This document shows positions 42,287 through 50,633 of a DNA stretch of 64,000 bases, piece after piece; position 1 is the stretch's first letter; every line of letters begins with the position of its first letter. Origin of the DNA: Algoriphagus formosus (GTDB taxonomy: Bacteria > Bacteroidota > Bacteroidia > Cytophagales > Cyclobacteriaceae); NCBI RefSeq assembly GCF_002807035.1, contig NZ_NIUC01000002.1, positions 1,145,267-1,209,266 on the forward strand, written 5' to 3'. A program made the translations under genes and the position numbers. The notes below the pieces were generated by a model that saw nothing but the letters and a program-made list of their open reading frames with translations, made no database searches and was not told the origin of the DNA.

Positions 42287-44131
42287 TTACATGGCCAAAC
42301 TGACCTGCCCGGAGGCTTTTTCTAGTCTAGCTTTTATTCCTGAATCTGCATCGAACTGTAAAGTAGGATTAGTTTCGGTGAAAGATCCATCAACTACCCA
42401 ATTACCTGTCACAGTGTAATCATCGTTTCCGAGATAATCACCTGGGAAATGAACCAGATCATCCTGCAGATCTCCTCCGGCAAAAGTTTCATAGGATCTG
42501 AATCTTGTCAGAGCCTTGATCTGTAGATCTGCTCCGGGCTTGCTGATAAACAAAGTTACAGTGCCTTCGAAGTAAAGGAATGAGTCTGTTCCAGGGATAT
42601 TTCCGGATGGAAGTTTTACCTCGATATTGCCCAATTTCAGCCTTACCAAAGGCTGCGTTCCGTTTGGCTTGACATAGTAGTTCAGACTTATTTCCAAGAC
42701 CATTTGTGCTCCAAAATTAACAGCACCAACAAATTCCTCTCGGATAAATCCAACTTGGGAAATTGTTTCATATCCAGTGCCTGTATGTGTGATTTCTGAC
42801 TGAACTCCAATAGGAGTTCCTAAAGAAATGGGATTCTGTGTGAATGGAGCTATTAGTTCCATCACTTGCGCCTCGGTGACAAATTGACTTAGATCGACCA
42901 CCTCCTTGTAAGGAGTATGCAACATATAAATTTCCACCGTTTCATCGGCTTGCAACGTATGAAGGTCGTCTCCGTTAGAGTTTCCGATGTAAGCAACATC
43001 GAATTCAACATAATCGCCTTGATCTGAGCCTGAATCGCCTAACCAAAGCATAAAAGATTCTGTGTTTTCATCTGGGAAATCCAAAATCAAAACTCTATCT
43101 GGACTAGCAGTTGATCCATAAACATCAGATTCTCCAAGGATCCAATCAAGAATAGCCTGTCCTTCATTTGAAGCTTTGGAAATACAAATCCTTGTTACTT
43201 CTTGGAGATTTAGTGAGTCAAAGGCAATATATCCATTTCCTGGATCTGTAGTTGCACCATTTCCCTGAACTGGTTGGAGAGTTCCGCTTACTTGTAGTTC
43301 TGCTTTGGACTCCTGTTCAAAAACGGCTAATGAATTGGATTTGGCAGCATTTCCAATAATGAAGGTATCTAAATCATGCACTCCATTGAGGATATCCTCA
43401 ATATCAAGTAGCGGTAATCCAGGAGCCTGCATTACAGAGCCTTCATTTGAGCTGATGGTTACAGAGTAATTCTTGACTCCTAGACCGCCGGTTGAACCTC
43501 CTAATCGAATGATAGCTGCTTTGCTCAAGTCGTTCAAAGCAATAAAAAGATGATCCGATTTAGAATATCTTCCAATCGACTGCTCAAGATCAGTGTCGGA
43601 AGAGAAATAGATTTTGATATCTCCTGATTCATCCTGGATACGGACCTGACCTGTAGGTAAGGATACAGATGTACTTACCGAAGATGCCAAGGTGTACTCA
43701 GGCATATTGGAAGTATCATCAATTAACCAAGATACTGCTCTAAATTGGCCTTCTGCCGATGCAATGCCAATTAAAACTGTTTCAGTATCTGGCTCAGATA
43801 GTCCATCATTTACCATTCTCAGTAGTGCTCCTCCTGCATTTTGTTGCTCGCTGGAGAAATCTCTGATTAGGAATAATTGTCCGTCATTGAAGTTTCCAAA
43901 TTCCGGATCATCCCAAAGATCACTAGCTGTGTCATAGATAGCGATATTGGTGGAATCACTCGGTTCTCCAGGGTTCAGGATATTTGATAGCTCGCTCCAA
44001 GCTGTTTCGCCATCCCCAATTTTTAATTCCCCGGTATCGGTGGACCAAGCTAGTTCGCCTTGTGCTAGTACCGGATCTGCTTGCGCCCAAAAGGCCGCTT
44101 TGTCTCTGCGAAGTTGTATTCTGTGACTCAT
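42287..44131 (-). CDS. Tail fibre / receptor-binding protein
   Basis: The 614-residue protein begins with the short domain found at the N terminus of many phage fibres (RRDKAAFWAQADPVLAQGE, TDTGELKIGDGETAWSEL). It resembles the major tropism determinant N-terminal domain that anchors a fibre to the tail. The rest is beta-rich, Gly/Ser/Asp/Thr-rich sequence without cysteines, as expected for a trimeric fibre. It is the last gene of the late operon and overlaps the gene upstream by ATGA. The C-terminal part would decide host range. Confidence 0.78.
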   Translation of the reverse strand: MSHRIQLRRDKAAFWAQADPVLAQGELAWSTDTGELKIGDGETAWSELSNILNPGEPSDSTNIAIYDTASDLWDDPEFGNFNDGQLFLIRDFSSEQQNAGGALLRMVNDGLSEPDTETVLIGIASAEGQFRAVSWLIDDTSNMPEYTLASSVSTSVSLPTGQVRIQDESGDIKIYFSSDTDLEQSIGRYSKSDHLFIALNDLSKAAIIRLGGSTGGLGVKNYSVTISSNEGSVMQAPGLPLLDIEDILNGVHDLDTFIIGNAAKSNSLAVFEQESKAELQVSGTLQPVQGNGATTDPGNGYIAFDSLNLQEVTRICISKASNEGQAILDWILGESDVYGSTASPDRVLILDFPDENTESFMLWLGDSGSDQGDYVEFDVAYIGNSNGDDLHTLQADETVEIYMLHTPYKEVVDLSQFVTEAQVMELIAPFTQNPISLGTPIGVQSEITHTGTGYETISQVGFIREEFVGAVNFGAQMVLEISLNYYVKPNGTQPLVRLKLGNIEVKLPSGNIPGTDSFLYFEGTVTLFISKPGADLQIKALTRFRSYETFAGGDLQDDLVHFPGDYLGNDDYTVTGNWVVDGSFTETNPTLQFDADSGIKARLEKASGQVSLAM

Positions 44132-46452
44132 GGTGTGAATGATTGTGCGTTGCCGCCGTCAATGATTTGTGTTGTTAAGTAGATCGAATTTGCAGATCCT
44201 CCATCGATATCGAAAGGACAAATGAAGAGGCTAAAAAAATACTGGTCTCCAGGAGGAAGGCTTGGAATAATTGCCTCTCTCCTATAGAATAAATATCTAT
44301 CAGCTGGACCTAGAGCAAACGGTCTGTAAATAAGGATGGCCTTTGAATCGAGATGCTGATAAAACAGATCGTATTCTGTGGCAGAGACTTTCACTAAAGT
44401 AAAAACTGCCGGATCAAGAGATCCAGAAACTTCCAGTACACTACTGACATACTCTCCTGTTCCATCATTGATCAGGGCACAGTAGAGCTCTCCTCGCTGC
44501 GTGACATCTCCATCTAGTGTAGCCAGGATATCGAGCTTGAATTGATAATCACGAATCGCAGGACCTCCGGATACCACGGTATTGATCCTAGCCAGCCTGG
44601 AGAATCCTACTGCCAAATTTCTAGTAGCAAAGGATCCTATTCGATCCGCTCTTACAATTACTATTTTACCATTGGTATTGACTTGGATCAGATTGGAAGG
44701 ACTGCCCGGATCTGACAAGCTGGCCAAGGTGATGGATGATAGGATGGTCTGATTGCCTGGAGCTGATTTGGATACAAAGTCAGTCAGATCCTCCGGAGTG
44801 ACTTCTGGAGTATTGTCACCTGCAGGAGTCCGAATAACCCTAGCAAGCAAGATGGTCCCTACAGGGATGGAAGGATCTATCAGCTGGTCCGGATCCTCTG
44901 GTCCAGAGATCCATAAGATGTCCCCATTATTGTCTCCCACTGCATAATCTACTCGATTGAAATTAGAGGGAGTGCCAGTGGTCCCAGTGATATTTTGATC
45001 TCCTCCTATGTATTCAAATCCATCGATAATCCATGCCCACCCATTGAGATCTACATCAGTAGGACTATTGAAATTCAATATACCAGTCTGAGATACTCCA
45101 TCTACTGCAGCTGGATCTTGAAGATCCTTCACCTTCTGCAGCTCCTCAGCGGTTAGGTGAAAGTATTCTCCTTCTGGAGAATCTCCTCCCTGGAGGCCGG
45201 CCAACTCGTTGTGATTCCCGGAAGGGATATTCTCCAAAATATCCGCCAGAATGTTTTCCCAGGTTATGAAAAACCAGCCCGGAGTACCGGGCTTTTGCAC
45301 TGGGAAAAGCAATCCAGAAGGATCGCTTTGCTGGGGGAATTCGCCAATATTCGGAGGCAGGTAAAAATCATCATCCCCCGGCCCGATGATCACTGGATCA
45401 ATGAGGGGACTTTTTTTTTTAAAAAGACTGAGATAAATCGTCTGTCGGGTATAGCTGAATTTGAAATCCAGACTTGTCAGTGTATTCTCCGGAGCGTTGA
45501 ACTCAGGATTGAGCAGCCGGATCTCTGTAAAGGCTTCCTCTAAGAGGAAGTACTTTTCTTTAGCTTGGAAGAAATCCATCGTCCAAAGAAGCTCCGCCCG
45601 ACTGCGAAAAAAGCCTGTGTTTTTCTCAAAGGCTAATCGGGGATTGACCTGGTAGTCCCGCTCATATTCATCATCGAACAGTGCTGCGTCGACTTCGATG
45701 GGATTGGTAGACTCACGCTCACCCGTGAGACGGATGGTATCCAAACCGCCGACCGAGTTTTTGAATAGGAAGAAATCATCCCATTCAAAAAACTCATCCG
45801 TAAGCACATAGCGCTGCACATAAGTCGAAAAGGCCTCTCCTCCGTCATTTTCCACCCACACGTCGATGTAGATGGGTTGATCCACAAACTCATTCCGAAG
45901 ATCGGAATAGGTCATGTTGATCGTATAATGCTTACCTGTAGCTAGGTTGTGCAGTGTTTTGGTCTCAGAGGTCCCTCCAGGGAAATACCCCTTGATCTTA
46001 ACCAAAGCTGCCTGCTGGGTAAAGAAGCTCAGCCATTCGACTTGCACATCTTTGACCTTCTTAATTTGGGGCTGCCAGGTGAGCCAGGATTCCTTCAAGA
46101 AGGATGCACAGTCCAAATTCAGCGTAGAGGAACCGCCCTTGATGGCCGTAAAGGTAATTTCCTCGGTGAATTCTCCGGAGATGATCTCCACGGTAAAAGT
46201 GTCAAATGAGCGGGTCTGCTCATAGAGATCCACTTCACCAGGAAGATCCAAGTGAAGGTATTCGTCCAAGAATTCACGCAGCAGTACGCGGCTACGCCCC
46301 AAATCATCTGCCGTGTAATATTCGGCAAGGATAAGGGTCGCGCCTTTGCTGATATTTACAGTCATCCCGAGCCCGTCCGTCTGGACAATTAGCTCGGGGA
46401 TATTACCGACAAAGGTCAGCGACTGCGGCTGCTGAAGAATCGTCAAGGCCAT
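44128..46452 (-). CDS. Large tail/fibre structural protein
   Basis: In this 774-residue protein the first roughly 345 residues are beta-rich and resemble baseplate-associated proteins of Bacteroidota prophages. A linker with a Lys-Lys-Lys coded by a run of ten A follows, then DDDFYLPPNIGEF. A second beta-rich part contains a fibre-type helix (HLTAEELQKVKDLQDP) frequent in phage fibres. No signal peptide is present. Exact function is not recognised; position between lysis genes and fibre suggests a tail tip or fibre-connector protein. Confidence 0.65.
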   Translation of the reverse strand: MALTILQQPQSLTFVGNIPELIVQTDGLGMTVNISKGATLILAEYYTADDLGRSRVLLREFLDEYLHLDLPGEVDLYEQTRSFDTFTVEIISGEFTEEITFTAIKGGSSTLNLDCASFLKESWLTWQPQIKKVKDVQVEWLSFFTQQAALVKIKGYFPGGTSETKTLHNLATGKHYTINMTYSDLRNEFVDQPIYIDVWVENDGGEAFSTYVQRYVLTDEFFEWDDFFLFKNSVGGLDTIRLTGERESTNPIEVDAALFDDEYERDYQVNPRLAFEKNTGFFRSRAELLWTMDFFQAKEKYFLLEEAFTEIRLLNPEFNAPENTLTSLDFKFSYTRQTIYLSLFKKKSPLIDPVIIGPGDDDFYLPPNIGEFPQQSDPSGLLFPVQKPGTPGWFFITWENILADILENIPSGNHNELAGLQGGDSPEGEYFHLTAEELQKVKDLQDPAAVDGVSQTGILNFNSPTDVDLNGWAWIIDGFEYIGGDQNITGTTGTPSNFNRVDYAVGDNNGDILWISGPEDPDQLIDPSIPVGTILLARVIRTPAGDNTPEVTPEDLTDFVSKSAPGNQTILSSITLASLSDPGSPSNLIQVNTNGKIVIVRADRIGSFATRNLAVGFSRLARINTVVSGGPAIRDYQFKLDILATLDGDVTQRGELYCALINDGTGEYVSSVLEVSGSLDPAVFTLVKVSATEYDLFYQHLDSKAILIYRPFALGPADRYLFYRREAIIPSLPPGDQYFFSLFICPFDIDGGSANSIYLTTQIIDGGNAQSFTP

Positions 46453-46461
46453 CTAATCCGA

Positions 46462-46902
46462 TCAGTTGCTGGTGTAGAGTGGTTTGAATTTGAGTGTCTT
46501 CGATCCGTCTGGATAGTATAGCGGATATTTGATAATGACTTTCTCCCCCTTCTTAGACTCGGAGATCTCTTCTGGTCCTAGCGAAGTGGCCACTTTCCCT
46601 TCCGGGATGGCCGAATAGTCTTCTAAGACCTTAAATTTGACCCCTTTCACATACTCAAAGTAAATGATGGAGATAGCCTGAGGTCCTGCCTGGTAGGCTG
46701 CATCACTACGCTGACCGGTATCTTCGATATCGATCATCACGGATGCCCCATTGACCTCCAGCGGAGCTGTCAAAAGCGGGTAAGCAGGCTGCACGGTCTT
46801 GGTGACCGAGACGAGACTGGATGACTTGCATCCGGTCAGGATGGGTAACACTGCCAAAGCTATCAGCAGGGTCAAAGCGATTTTGGTAATCAGGTTTTTC
46901 AT
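46462..46902 (-). CDS. Phage-encoded lipoprotein, 146 residues
   Basis: A lipoprotein signal with lipobox ILTGC (near Cys25) is followed by a beta-rich domain (PLEVNGASVMIDIEDTG, AISIIYFEYVKGVKF). It lies 12 bases after the candidate spanin in the lysis cassette. It could assist outer-membrane disruption or act as a lysogenic-conversion surface protein. No family is recognised. Confidence 0.65.
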   Translation of the reverse strand: MKNLITKIALTLLIALAVLPILTGCKSSSLVSVTKTVQPAYPLLTAPLEVNGASVMIDIEDTGQRSDAAYQAGPQAISIIYFEYVKGVKFKVLEDYSAIPEGKVATSLGPEEISESKKGEKVIIKYPLYYPDGSKTLKFKPLYTSN

Positions 46903-46914
46903 GGTGTATGAAGT

Positions 46915-47415
46915 TTAGGTAAGAAATTTTCGAATAGTCAGAAATGCTATCAGGAGCAATGCTCCGATGATCAGCTGCTTAAAGTCATGCCAGAGCTGTT
47001 GGATCCAGGTTTTAGAGACCTCTACCGTCACCCGCTCATATTCAGACTGCAGGCGTGTGATTTCGCGCTGAAGCGTCTCAATGATCCGCTCCTGCTGCTC
47101 ACACAATGCGGTCAGGTTGCCCATCTCATCGATGAGTATCCCGACCTTCAGTTTGGTTTCGGGATCTTCCCGGATAAGCGTTCGCTCGATCACTTTGGGA
47201 TCTACTCCGCTCCCAAGTAAGGTGACCAGCGAATCGATATTGATCGTAGGTGACTGGATCGTAGATCCCGGTACATCAATCGGCACGAGCTTCTCCACGA
47301 TGATAGTCGTGTCCCGATACACACGCTCCACGCCTGTGATAGTCTGCTTTGCTCCGCAGGCCCAAAAGAACAGGGGAATGCAGAGCAGGAATAGATTTCT
47401 CGCCCTGATCACCAT
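46915..47415 (-). CDS. Candidate unimolecular spanin (lipoprotein plus C-terminal membrane helix)
   Basis: The 166-residue protein has an N-terminal lipoprotein signal (LLCIPLFFWAC, Cys20), a periplasmic central part with a coiled coil (EQQERIIETLQREITRLQSE, about residues 106-125), and a single C-terminal membrane helix (IIGALLLIAFLTIRKFL). That is the topology of u-spanins, which join outer and inner membrane in the last step of phage lysis. It follows holin and endolysin and overlaps the endolysin gene by 7 bases. The call rests on topology and context, not on recognised sequence similarity. Confidence 0.65.
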   Translation of the reverse strand: MVIRARNLFLLCIPLFFWACGAKQTITGVERVYRDTTIIVEKLVPIDVPGSTIQSPTINIDSLVTLLGSGVDPKVIERTLIREDPETKLKVGILIDEMGNLTALCEQQERIIETLQREITRLQSEYERVTVEVSKTWIQQLWHDFKQLIIGALLLIAFLTIRKFLT

Positions 47416-47780
47416 CGTGCTCTGACCCCCCTGATGTCATAATGAACCCATGATCTGTAAGCCTTGAGCCCACCTTGAGGAATCTTTCCCTCAGAAATCA
47501 ATCGCTCAATAATCGCGGCTACCGCTCTAGGGTTTTTTCCATAGACTTTAAAATCGGCTGCTTTGCCTTGTATGTGCATGGAGTTTTGGGCTCCTCCGAT
47601 TCTAGAATTATGCTCTGGAGATCGGTATCCTGATGTGATGGTAATTGGAGCCTTCAACTCATTCCTAATGATCTGAAGTGCCATCGCCAATGAATGAAGG
47701 TGGTTCAATACCTGGTCAGGCATGGGAGCGCCTGATCTGCACTGGAATTCGGATAAATTGAAATTAGTAGTCAGCTGCAT
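47409..47780 (-). CDS. Peptidase M15 family endolysin
   Basis: This 123-residue form has the M15A zinc site: the first His and Asp in SMHIQGKAADF, the catalytic region SGYRSPEHN upstream, and the last His in WVHYDIRG. It should cleave peptidoglycan peptide bridges (D-Ala-type carboxypeptidase or L,D-endopeptidase) to lyse the host. A start at 47780 (MQLTTNFNLSEF) fits family members; an in-frame ATG lies at 47792. Both overlap the holin gene. It has no signal peptide, so it depends on the holin. Confidence 0.88.
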   Translation of the reverse strand: MQLTTNFNLSEFQCRSGAPMPDQVLNHLHSLAMALQIIRNELKAPITITSGYRSPEHNSRIGGAQNSMHIQGKAADFKVYGKNPRAVAAIIERLISEGKIPQGGLKAYRSWVHYDIRGVRARW

Positions 47781-48447
47781 GATCTTGGTCATTAGGTCTT
47801 CGGGGATCGTCTTTTCTCCGGTATTCCGGATCGATGTGCTCTGAAAAATCATCTCCATGGGGAGATTGAAAGTCGGTATTCTTGGGCGTAGGCTTGCCGG
47901 TCAGCTCATTGAAATCTCCGGATTCGTTGAATCCTTCAAATCGCTTCAGGATAAATTTGGGTACAAGTTTTTTGTTGATTTTTCCGAGGTTTCGCATGAT
48001 ACTGATAGCCTCGACAATAATGACTCCGGCATAGATGACCATTTTGAAGTAATAACCTCCTGGCATAGCTTCATCCGAAACTTTAAAGTTTTCCAGGACA
48101 TGCCCGAGTATCATCAGTGATCCATAGACGACAAACTTGATAAAAATACCTGCAAGCTTTCCTGGAGATACTTGTCTTCTGGAGACGGCAAAACCAAAAC
48201 CTAGAAGTGTGTCCAAAACGATGAGAACCAAAAGCCAAATCAGGAACGGCCAGTCTGAAAAAATATAGCGCTCAATGAAAATAAGAATCGGAGCAAAGAA
48301 AATTCCCCATCGGGATTTGTCGGCCACCTCATGGGCTAGCTCTGCGGATTTTTGTAGGATAGAATGAAGCACGAAATCTCTGATCATGTATGAAAACTTG
48401 ATTCCAAAGTACTTCAGGTGGGTAATTGCAGAAAGGACAGAAATCAT
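47764..48447 (-). CDS. Phage holin (Phage_holin_4-type)
   Basis: The protein of 227 residues has about four hydrophobic segments (about residues 48-63, 66-86, 100-118 and 133-151), with the typical WLLVLIVLDTLLGF and FIKFVVYGSLMILG. A charged C-terminal tail of about 70 residues follows. It fits the phage holin family that opens the inner membrane for the endolysin. The start at 48447 overlaps the stop of the upstream gene as ATGA; an alternative start is at 48387. Confidence 0.8.
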   Translation of the reverse strand: MISVLSAITHLKYFGIKFSYMIRDFVLHSILQKSAELAHEVADKSRWGIFFAPILIFIERYIFSDWPFLIWLLVLIVLDTLLGFGFAVSRRQVSPGKLAGIFIKFVVYGSLMILGHVLENFKVSDEAMPGGYYFKMVIYAGVIIVEAISIMRNLGKINKKLVPKFILKRFEGFNESGDFNELTGKPTPKNTDFQSPHGDDFSEHIDPEYRRKDDPRRPNDQDHAADY

Positions 48448-50633
48448 AGCATGCAATCACCATCATCCGAGCAGGACCCTCCTACCGAAATGGAGACTCC
48501 ATTGACGGACTCGACACCTTCTCCTCCCTGGATCAGTACCGGTGTGATTTCGGAGCAGACCACAATGAGCGTGTCATCTCCATCCTGGAACTGGTCATAG
48601 AGCAGGTAATTTTGCGTGAGTAGACTCCCGGCAGGTCGCCTGATCTGTATATCAAAGTCGTCTGTGATCGGATCAAAAGTCAGCGTATCAATCGAAATCG
48701 TGTAGCAGGTACCAGTCGGCGGTACAGGTACACTGGATCCCGGCTCCCATACCGATCCATCACTGTAGCTAGGCTCACCTTCACCTGGTATCGGAGCCTC
48801 AATGAATTCGCATCGCGCGAGAAAGACCTCGTCCTTGCCGATTGGAATCGTCAGCTTTTCGATCCACCACAGCTTACCCCTGAGCAGTACTTTCTTTCGA
48901 GCGTCGATCCGCTTGATCTGACTGGCTGTAAAGATCAGATTACCAAAAGCCCGGAGCCGGTCCCTCTCCACCCATTCCTTGAACTGCTTGTGAAAGTTGA
49001 AAATCAAACCGTCAGCCCCTTCCCATGCCAGGGAAAGCTCTCCCATCCGGATACCGGTGGGAGCATAGTTGTGATAGGATAGATAGGGATAATCCACGAG
49101 TTCGTTGCCAAAGCTGCCGTTAGGCGTCAGGCCTTGATAGAGCATGATCGAAGGCTTGTAGCTAGGATCTTTGGAGCCCGAGAAAAGGGGCTGATAGAGT
49201 GGATAGAGATCCACTGGTGAATCTGAATTCCGAAAGTCCTGCAGATTGTCCGAAGGCACCATCTGCAATGGGCCCAGAGAAACGGAAATATCAAACCCGT
49301 CCTTGGCCACCGAGCCAAAAAGGCCGTGATTCTTCACCTCATAGCTGTACTTGTTGAGCTGGGGATCCGCATCCCAATAGAGGCTTTGCTTCTTGAGGAT
49401 CAGCTGCCGGGTGGTCTGAATGTAATACACCTGCTCTAGCGTGTCAGGATCCACCGGCGCATCGAGGAGCTCCTGTATCGTACCGAGTACAAACTCCGGA
49501 TCGATCTCGGGTCGCTTCTCTGAGAATTCCTGATAGCCATAGACATAGTTTTGTGCCGGTTCTCGCGAAAGCACCAACCTAGAGGCCAATTGGGAATTCC
49601 AATCCTGAAAGCTTTCATCATTTATCAGATCCCGGTTGTATTTGATCTGAAAGCGGGTAGTCGGTCCGTCTTGGATGCGGAACAGCGTCATGCAAAACAT
49701 ATTCATGGCCGAGTGCAGTACATCTGCCGCGGTGACAGTCGATTGAAAGGTCCCGAGATTGAAATACAACTCCTCAACCGGAGAGGAAGGGTTGGGATAA
49801 TCATTATCCACCAAAATCCCCTTCCACTTGATCACAATATCATCCCGGAAATTGGGATGATAGTGCGCTGTCAAGACCAGCTTGGACAGCTCTTCATCAA
49901 GGAAAGGATTCTCCTCATCGGGCAGATCCAGCACGATCTTGAAGAGCTCCGAAAGCCGGATCTGCGGATACATCACCGTATGGGTGGGAATCGCCAGCTC
50001 ACCGGGAACGATATTCTCCTTGAGTCGGGTATCATTTCCCCCGATAAATGCCCAGGCATTGAAGAAATTATTTTGTCCGAAAAGTATGTTGACAAAGAGC
50101 TCTGTGCCGTCAAAGGAGCGGGTTTCTCTACTACCGCTCTGCCGGATCGGAGCGGCAGTAAAGACATGCTGATTCTGATGTGCTTCAAAGAATAGCAAGC
50201 CGTAATTGTACCGAGGCTGTCCGACTCCGGGAAAGTCCTCCGTCCGATGCTCAAAGTCCGCTTCACCGAATTCGTATCGGCCAAGATCCAGCTCATTCAT
50301 CGGCTGACGGGCTTTAGCCAGATTGTCTACCGCCTGAAAATTGGCTTTGAGTTTTCCACCAATTTCTTGAATGATCAGCGAGCCATAGTATAGTACCAAG
50401 GCACTCATTCCCATCACTGATCCGGAATATTCCCAGGATCGATTGGCCAGGTTGACCCGGTCCGGGTGCTCAAAGACTTTGCGGTTATTCTCAGTCAGCG
50501 GGAAATCAAAGCTGGTGGTATAGGGAAAAGGTGTCCTGTTTTGAATAAGAATCGGGTTCTCTATGACCAGCTCCACATTGAAGTCCAGCGGAAGATCCAG
50601 CTTTCGTCCGTTTACTTTGATATATACACTCAT
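48444..50633 (-). CDS. Large tail/baseplate structural protein, 729 residues
   Basis: The protein starts SVYIKVNGRKLDLPLDFNV and contains NRTPFPYTTSFDFPLTENN, which I know as a conserved opening of Bacteroidota prophage tail proteins following the tape measure. It is beta-rich with no membrane helix or signal. It ends in a cysteine-containing short tail (GGSCSDDGDC). Position after the tape measure fits a distal tail or baseplate hub protein. The precise role is not recognised. Confidence 0.7.
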   Translation of the reverse strand: MSVYIKVNGRKLDLPLDFNVELVIENPILIQNRTPFPYTTSFDFPLTENNRKVFEHPDRVNLANRSWEYSGSVMGMSALVLYYGSLIIQEIGGKLKANFQAVDNLAKARQPMNELDLGRYEFGEADFEHRTEDFPGVGQPRYNYGLLFFEAHQNQHVFTAAPIRQSGSRETRSFDGTELFVNILFGQNNFFNAWAFIGGNDTRLKENIVPGELAIPTHTVMYPQIRLSELFKIVLDLPDEENPFLDEELSKLVLTAHYHPNFRDDIVIKWKGILVDNDYPNPSSPVEELYFNLGTFQSTVTAADVLHSAMNMFCMTLFRIQDGPTTRFQIKYNRDLINDESFQDWNSQLASRLVLSREPAQNYVYGYQEFSEKRPEIDPEFVLGTIQELLDAPVDPDTLEQVYYIQTTRQLILKKQSLYWDADPQLNKYSYEVKNHGLFGSVAKDGFDISVSLGPLQMVPSDNLQDFRNSDSPVDLYPLYQPLFSGSKDPSYKPSIMLYQGLTPNGSFGNELVDYPYLSYHNYAPTGIRMGELSLAWEGADGLIFNFHKQFKEWVERDRLRAFGNLIFTASQIKRIDARKKVLLRGKLWWIEKLTIPIGKDEVFLARCEFIEAPIPGEGEPSYSDGSVWEPGSSVPVPPTGTCYTISIDTLTFDPITDDFDIQIRRPAGSLLTQNYLLYDQFQDGDDTLIVVCSEITPVLIQGGEGVESVNGVSISVGGSCSDDGDCML

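Noticed and set aside
49551-50195. A 214-residue plus-strand frame
   Set aside because: It is antisense to the 729-residue tail protein in high-GC DNA, where chance frames are common; no domain or start context supports it.
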